Positions 6,679 through 9,973 of a DNA stretch of 9,973 nt are shown here, in pieces. The stretch covers positions 1 through 9,973 of the forward strand of contig JAOAPG010000340.1 of the NCBI GenBank assembly GCA_025462785.1, written 5' to 3'. A model generated the notes under the pieces. It did not search any database and was not told the DNA's origin. It worked only from the letters and a program-made list of their open reading frames with translations. The DNA is from Acidobacteriaceae bacterium. Lineage in GTDB: Bacteria; Acidobacteriota; Terriglobia; Terriglobales; Acidobacteriaceae. A program made the position numbers and the translations under genes. Each line of letters begins with the position of its first letter. Positions within the stretch are counted from its first letter, which is position 1.

Positions 6679-6715
6679 AGAGCTTACCTGACCATTAGAT
6701 GATTGCTGGGACCAA

Positions 6716-6727
6716 GCGATTCATCGC
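6716..6727. repeat. Short inverted repeat upstream of htpX
   Basis: GCGAT-TC-ATCGC is a perfect 5-bp inverted repeat in the 97-nt gap upstream of htpX, 38 nt before its ATG. It could be a small operator or a chance palindrome. No convincing -35/-10 pair lies beside it. Confidence 0.25.
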
Positions 6728-6775
6728 AGTCAATTGAGGTGCAAGGCGCGCATGAACTGGCCCTTGCTGATAAGG

Positions 6776-8107
6776 CTAGCTGCTCTTCACGGAAACTCGC
6801 TTAAGCGCCCGCTCCAGCGTCTGGTCGAGCGCTGCCTTTGCCTTTTCATACTCTGGCTGCGACATTCCACCCTGCTTGTGCTCGACTTCCAGCTGAAACA
6901 GCTCTTCTTTCAGAGCTTCCAGAAGCGCGTTAGAGTTGTCGCGCGCTGGTGCTGGCGTTCTCGGAAGGTTCACGAGTTCGGAATCTGAACCGAAGTCCTG
7001 AATCGTCGCCGTTTTTGAACGGTTCGCGATGTAGAAGGCTCCAGCAGCTAACAGAACAGCAAACCCCCCGAGGATAGGCCAGCGATATTTTTCCAGGGGA
7101 TCAGGTGCATCACTGGGCGGACCCAAGCCGCCGCCAGGACGAGAATCACGCCCTTGCGGCGCGCTGGCTTGCTCCCCGCCCACCGGTGACGGAGCTCCTT
7201 CTGCGTCTTCTTTTGCTTCCGCCAGGGTGCCCGCACCCGCGATTTTGAAACCGAGCGGTTGGCCGGCTTGCGTTCTGGAAATAACTTCGACGATTGCGTC
7301 CGATTGCCGCGGATCCTGCATTGGCTGAAATGCCGCACCCGAGTCTGCGGTGAATTGCATTGACTTGGGCAGCATCACAACGAAGTGCTGGGCGGCATAC
7401 AGCGATTTCGGATTAATGCTTAGTTGCCCGCTATAAGGCAGGTGATAGACCACCTGAAACTGAGTTTCGCCGGGACGCAAGGGAAAATTAAACGCGTAGC
7501 GATTCTTTTCCTTCTGCGGAATTGCCGGGGAATTGATCGGCTGGCCATTCGCGGTCATGGCCATGGTCTGATCGATCTCTGAGCCCTCAGGAAGATAGAA
7601 CTCGAAATTCTGTTCGTTTGCCTGAGTACGCGGCGGGTCAGACGGATTATTCACGGCGAACAGCCGTATCCCTTGCAGTTGGTTTCCTTGCGTTTGAAAG
7701 CGCATCACGTCCGCCGTCACGCTCAATCCTTCGATCTTCTTCGCAACGTCGTAAACTTGAACCTCAACGGACGTGGTTCCCGGAGGCGCCATGCGGTGGT
7801 AGGTAACTCCCTGATGAATCGCGCGAATCAGGTGAGGAGCCTTGGCATCGTCCAGAGTGAAACTGAATGCGCCTTTAGCATCGGACTTGGTGTGGCCAGC
7901 CTCTACCATCCCTTGCGCCAGCTTGATTAGAATCACCTCGTCGCCAGCCCCAGGTTTATGGGTCGTGCCATTCGTGAGGGTTCCAGTTAGGGTCTCGGCG
8001 GATACGGCGGCCGCCGTAAGCACAAAAATCGATAACAGGATGGCGGCTGTCCATCTCTTCCGCGCGACATCGTTCGACTCGCGCACCGCATTCGTGAATG
8101 ATTTCAA
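6776..8107 (-). CDS. Exported carboxypeptidase-regulatory-like protein with C-terminal TM and CcmI-like tail
   Basis: A protein of unknown precise role in the Ccm operon (443 aa). A basic n-region (ARKRW, 15-19) and hydrophobic stretch 20-36 ending AVSAE form a signal peptide. Residues about 38-125 look like a carboxypeptidase-regulatory-like/Ig-type beta domain (GTLTNGTTHKPGAGDEVIL, then SDAKGAFSFTL). A second beta-rich region spans about 140-290. A Pro/Gly/Ala-rich linker (295-338), a TM helix (343-361) and a charged helical tail (395-440) follow. The predicted topology is periplasmic N-part and cytoplasmic tail. Tail residues 403-435 align without gaps to residues 49-81 of the CcmI-like neighbour. 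The start is TTG at 8107, overlapping the previous TGA, with GGGAG 7 nt upstream. The operon position suggests a role in handling apocytochrome or Ccm complex assembly, which is inference. Confidence 0.85.
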   Translation of the reverse strand: MKSFTNAVRESNDVARKRWTAAILLSIFVLTAAAVSAETLTGTLTNGTTHKPGAGDEVILIKLAQGMVEAGHTKSDAKGAFSFTLDDAKAPHLIRAIHQGVTYHRMAPPGTTSVEVQVYDVAKKIEGLSVTADVMRFQTQGNQLQGIRLFAVNNPSDPPRTQANEQNFEFYLPEGSEIDQTMAMTANGQPINSPAIPQKEKNRYAFNFPLRPGETQFQVVYHLPYSGQLSINPKSLYAAQHFVVMLPKSMQFTADSGAAFQPMQDPRQSDAIVEVISRTQAGQPLGFKIAGAGTLAEAKEDAEGAPSPVGGEQASAPQGRDSRPGGGLGPPSDAPDPLEKYRWPILGGFAVLLAAGAFYIANRSKTATIQDFGSDSELVNLPRTPAPARDNSNALLEALKEELFQLEVEHKQGGMSQPEYEKAKAALDQTLERALKRVSVKSS

Positions 8108-8421
8108 ACTCTAGCTCCCTTATTTTTTCGGAGTCTCGGTGGAGGTGCCGGAGCATGCTCCAGGCGGTCAATTTCCGCCAGCACTCCCGCTGCTTCCTCT
8201 TCCAGTGACGTTTTCATCGCAAGATAATCGTTCTCCGGAAACTTGCCCGCTTTATATTCAAAATTCAGGTCGCGCAGATTGTCGTAGACCACTTCCTGTC
8301 GCTCGCGCAGATAAATCAGCCGAGTTTTTTCCGGCCCAAGATGCAGTACTCCCGGAAGGTAGAAAACATAAAACAGGGTAGCGAGAGTAACGACGATGCA
8401 GGTCAGCAAAGCTACGCTCAT
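8104..8421 (-). CDS. Short CcmI-like TM/coiled-coil protein
   Basis: A 105-aa protein with one N-terminal TM helix (about residues 3-24) and then a charged helical hairpin (31-90). It holds a CcmI-type pattern: YLRERQEVVYDNLRDLNFEY, a Gly-Lys turn, ENDY, then a Leu/Glu-rich helix LEEEAAGVLAEIDRLE. A Pro-rich basic tail ends it. In full-length CcmI the N-terminal TM and cytoplasmic leucine-zipper loop are followed by a second TM and a periplasmic TPR domain that holds apocytochrome c. Here only the first TM and loop are present. The ATG at 8421 overlaps the ccmH TGA (8418-8421) and its TGA overlaps the next TTG start (8104-8107), so it is translationally coupled on both sides. It is not called ccmI because most of that protein is missing. 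Confidence 0.8.
   Translation of the reverse strand: MSVALLTCIVVTLATLFYVFYLPGVLHLGPEKTRLIYLRERQEVVYDNLRDLNFEYKAGKFPENDYLAMKTSLEEEAAGVLAEIDRLEHAPAPPPRLRKNKGARV
8115..8119 (-). promoter_or_regulatory. Shine-Dalgarno GGGAG deciding a TTG start
   Basis: On the - strand GGGAG (in TAAGGGAG) lies 7 nt before the TTG at 8107. There is no in-frame ATG near the signal peptide, so this site makes the TTG start credible. Confidence 0.65.
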
Positions 8422-8885
8422 AGTTCGGTGTCCTTCCTGGCCTGGGCGCGAAAGTAATCAAGCTCGGCTCCGTGCACCGGTGGAACTGCGCCCTTTGATA
8501 ACACAAGCGGGCGATCCTTCCATGTGCGAACAATTACAACCACGGTTGCCAACCCGAGCACCAGCGCCAGATATGGCATAACCCACGCTACGCGATTAAA
8601 TCCCTTTGCCGTTGGTGCAGCCAAAACCGTAGTGCCATATTTCTGCACAAACCATTGCAGCGTTAAATCGTCATTGTCGCCCTTGCCTACCGCGGCGACC
8701 AATTCATCCCGCATGCGCTCGGAGTAGTTACACCCAACGTGATTGCACTCGAGCAAAATCTGATTGCATCCACATACGCACATCAGACGATGGCCGAGAT
8801 CGTTGACCCGGGTGAGCTCGTCTCCGGCTCCCAAAAACCCGAAAAGAGCGACCAGCACGAGGCTAAGTTGCGCAACGCGTTTCAC
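8418..8885 (-). CDS. ccmH: Cytochrome c maturation thiol protein CcmH with atypical CxCxC motif
   Basis: Membrane-anchored periplasmic thiol-disulfide protein that reduces apocytochrome c cysteines before heme ligation by CcmF. The protein is 155 aa from GTG 8885, chosen for its GGAGG Shine-Dalgarno 6 nt upstream and because the signal-anchor (residues 4-20) then begins properly. The longer in-frame ATG at 9041 lies inside ccmF. The redox motif is unusual: canonical CcmH has LRCxxC, whereas here residues 34-42 read LMCVCGCNQ (C36, C38, C40), followed by C47 and C52 in ECNHVGC. The rest fits CcmH: a helical segment with Met-Arg-Asp-Glu-Leu, FVQKYG (79-84), and a C-terminal TM at about 100-120. 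Its TGA overlaps the next ATG (8418-8421). No CcmG gene lies between it and ccmF. Confidence 0.9.
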   Translation of the reverse strand: MKRVAQLSLVLVALFGFLGAGDELTRVNDLGHRLMCVCGCNQILLECNHVGCNYSERMRDELVAAVGKGDNDDLTLQWFVQKYGTTVLAAPTAKGFNRVAWVMPYLALVLGLATVVVIVRTWKDRPLVLSKGAVPPVHGAELDYFRAQARKDTEL

Positions 8886-8891
8886 GGAACA

Positions 8892-8896
8892 CCTCC
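8892..8896 (-). promoter_or_regulatory. Shine-Dalgarno GGAGG deciding the GTG start of ccmH
   Basis: On the - strand GGGAGGT lies in the 29-nt gap after the ccmF stop, 6 nt before GTG 8885. It is the strongest ribosome-binding site in the window and fixes the ccmH start. Confidence 0.75.
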
Positions 8897-8914
8897 CGAA
8901 AGTGAGTCGGCGTT

Positions 8915-9973
8915 TCAACGGGTTGCTCCGATGGGTTCCGGTTGCAGACGAGACGGGGCAGTAACACGCATTGCCACTGTGCTTGGAATCAAGCCGATGA
9001 TTGTGCCGACGATCATGATCCACACGCCGATCCAAATCCACATCACGAGCGGATTGAGGTGAACTTTAATGATCGGACGTCCGGTATCTAAGTTCTGACC
9101 CTCGTAGACCACATAGAGGTCTTCCTTCAGAGTCGAACGGTTCGCAACCATCGTTGAAGTCTGCTGACTGGCTTTATAGAAACGGCGCTCTGGCGTGAGC
9201 GTCGCGATCTGCTTTCCTCTCTGGAAAACGTCCATGACGGCCCATTCGCTGCCGTAGTTCGGATTGTCATCTTGCGTATAGGAGCGGCACACCAGCGTGT
9301 AAGCGCCGAGGCTCATCTTGTCACCGTACGCCATTTCTTTTTCTTTGTCCTGATTGAAGGCCGATCCGGCGAACCCGATCATAATCACGATCACGCCGAA
9401 GTGAACGATGTAGCCACCGTAGCGGCGCGTGTTCCGACGTGTTAATTGCACGATTGAGGCAAGCAGGTTCTGGCCGGTCTTCTGGGAAATCACTCGCCCA
9501 CCTCGAATGAATTCCGATGCCACGGTGAAAGCAACCAGCACCGAAAGCATGATAGTCATGAGCGAATAAAAATAGGTCTGATCTTGCCATGGCTTCATGC
9601 CGAAGAGCACCACTAATGCGCCGACAATCACCGCGCCAATCGCCGGCCAACGGAAGTTTCGCTTCAGGCTCTCCCACGAGGTTCTGCGCCAGGCAAGCAA
9701 TGGGCCCACCGCAGTTAGCAGGAGAAGCAGCAGCGCAACCGGTATGTTTACACGATTGAAAAACGGAGGCCCAACCGTGACTTGCGACCCCTGCACCCAT
9801 TCCGAAATCTTGGGAAAGAGCGTCCCCCAAAGAACCGTGAAGCACGCCACAAGTAACAGCAGGTTATTAAATAAGAAACTGGATTCTCGCGAGATCAGCG
9901 ATTCCAATTTATTCTCGCTGCGCAGATGATCGCGATTCTTCACGTAAAAGAATAGGCAGACCAGTAGCGTGAT
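8915..9973 (-). CDS. ccmF: Cytochrome c heme lyase subunit CcmF, C-terminal part (partial)
   Basis: Polytopic inner-membrane subunit of the System I heme lyase, which joins heme from CcmE to apocytochrome c with CcmH/I. The frame is open to the window edge; 352 residues are visible and the N-terminal half, including the WWD heme domain, lies outside. The GTG at 9943 is an internal Val codon, since ten further in-frame codons precede it without a start. CcmF hallmarks are LRSENKLESLISRESSFL near the visible start, GTLFP, VGPPFFNRVNIP, and a periplasmic-side RRYGGYIVHFG whose His matches a conserved CcmF His. Then come a periplasmic beta region with TPERRFY and KEDLYVVY, and the final NPLVMWIWIGVWIMIVG helix. 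The stop (8915-8917) is 29 nt before ccmH, so it heads the operon seen here. Confidence 0.96.
   Translation of the reverse strand: MTLLVCLFFYVKNRDHLRSENKLESLISRESSFLFNNLLLLVACFTVLWGTLFPKISEWVQGSQVTVGPPFFNRVNIPVALLLLLLTAVGPLLAWRRTSWESLKRNFRWPAIGAVIVGALVVLFGMKPWQDQTYFYSLMTIMLSVLVAFTVASEFIRGGRVISQKTGQNLLASIVQLTRRNTRRYGGYIVHFGVIVIMIGFAGSAFNQDKEKEMAYGDKMSLGAYTLVCRSYTQDDNPNYGSEWAVMDVFQRGKQIATLTPERRFYKASQQTSTMVANRSTLKEDLYVVYEGQNLDTGRPIIKVHLNPLVMWIWIGVWIMIVGTIIGLIPSTVAMRVTAPSRLQPEPIGATR

Noticed and set aside
8886..9041. N-terminal 52-residue extension of CcmH to ATG 9041
   Set aside because: It lies inside the ccmF coding region, has a His/Arg-rich non-CcmH composition, and the GTG at 8885 has a strong Shine-Dalgarno and a proper signal-anchor.
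9941..9943. GTG as a start codon of the CcmF fragment
   Set aside because: The frame continues ten hydrophobic codons to the window edge and the sequence is mid-CcmF, so it is an internal valine.

Overview
The window looks like a chromosomal stretch from an environmental, moderate-GC bacterium, most likely an Acidobacteriota member. This is inference. It rests on a multi-heme-style Ccm (System I) locus with an unusual Cys-rich CcmH, a carboxypeptidase-regulatory-like protein embedded in that locus, and a hydrogenase accessory cluster of the kind found with high-affinity (group 1h-type) [NiFe]-hydrogenases in Acidobacteriota and Actinomycetota. No tRNA, rRNA, transposase or CRISPR array was seen.

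Left third (1-2996, + strand): the downstream part of a [NiFe]-hydrogenase accessory operon. The order is the tail of an unidentified gene, two hydrogenase-associated proteins of unknown function (312 and 106 aa), a HyaD/HybD-type maturation endopeptidase, a 34-aa membrane microprotein resembling DUF6893, then hypA and hypB. Four junctions use 4-bp ATGA stop/start overlaps, so the block is almost certainly one translationally coupled transcript. HypA and HypB deliver nickel to the large subunit, and the endopeptidase then clips its C-terminal tail. The hydrogenase structural genes and hypC-F are not in view.

Middle (3046-6678, - strand): convergent to the hyp genes lie a YchF/OLA1-family ATPase with a divergent switch II, a four-helix DUF4149-type membrane protein, a MoxR AAA+ ATPase without its usual DUF58/VWA partners, and an HtpX-type M48 membrane metalloprotease. 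A heptanucleotide AGCTNNN repeat block with a perfect 8-bp hairpin lies between htpX and moxR.

Right third (6776-9973, - strand): a compact cytochrome c maturation operon reading right to left. It contains ccmF (its N-terminal half lies beyond the window), ccmH, a short CcmI-like TM/coiled-coil protein, and a signal-peptide protein with a periplasmic carboxypeptidase-regulatory-like region. The last protein ends in a cytoplasmic tail resembling the CcmI-like module next door. ccmG is absent between ccmF and ccmH. Start codons here are partly non-ATG (GTG for ccmH, TTG for the last gene), each supported by a strong Shine-Dalgarno.

The most interesting points are the uncharacterised hydrogenase-linked proteins including the microprotein, the CxCxC CcmH active site, the repeated CcmI-like module in two adjacent genes, the divergent YchF switch II and the heptad repeat.
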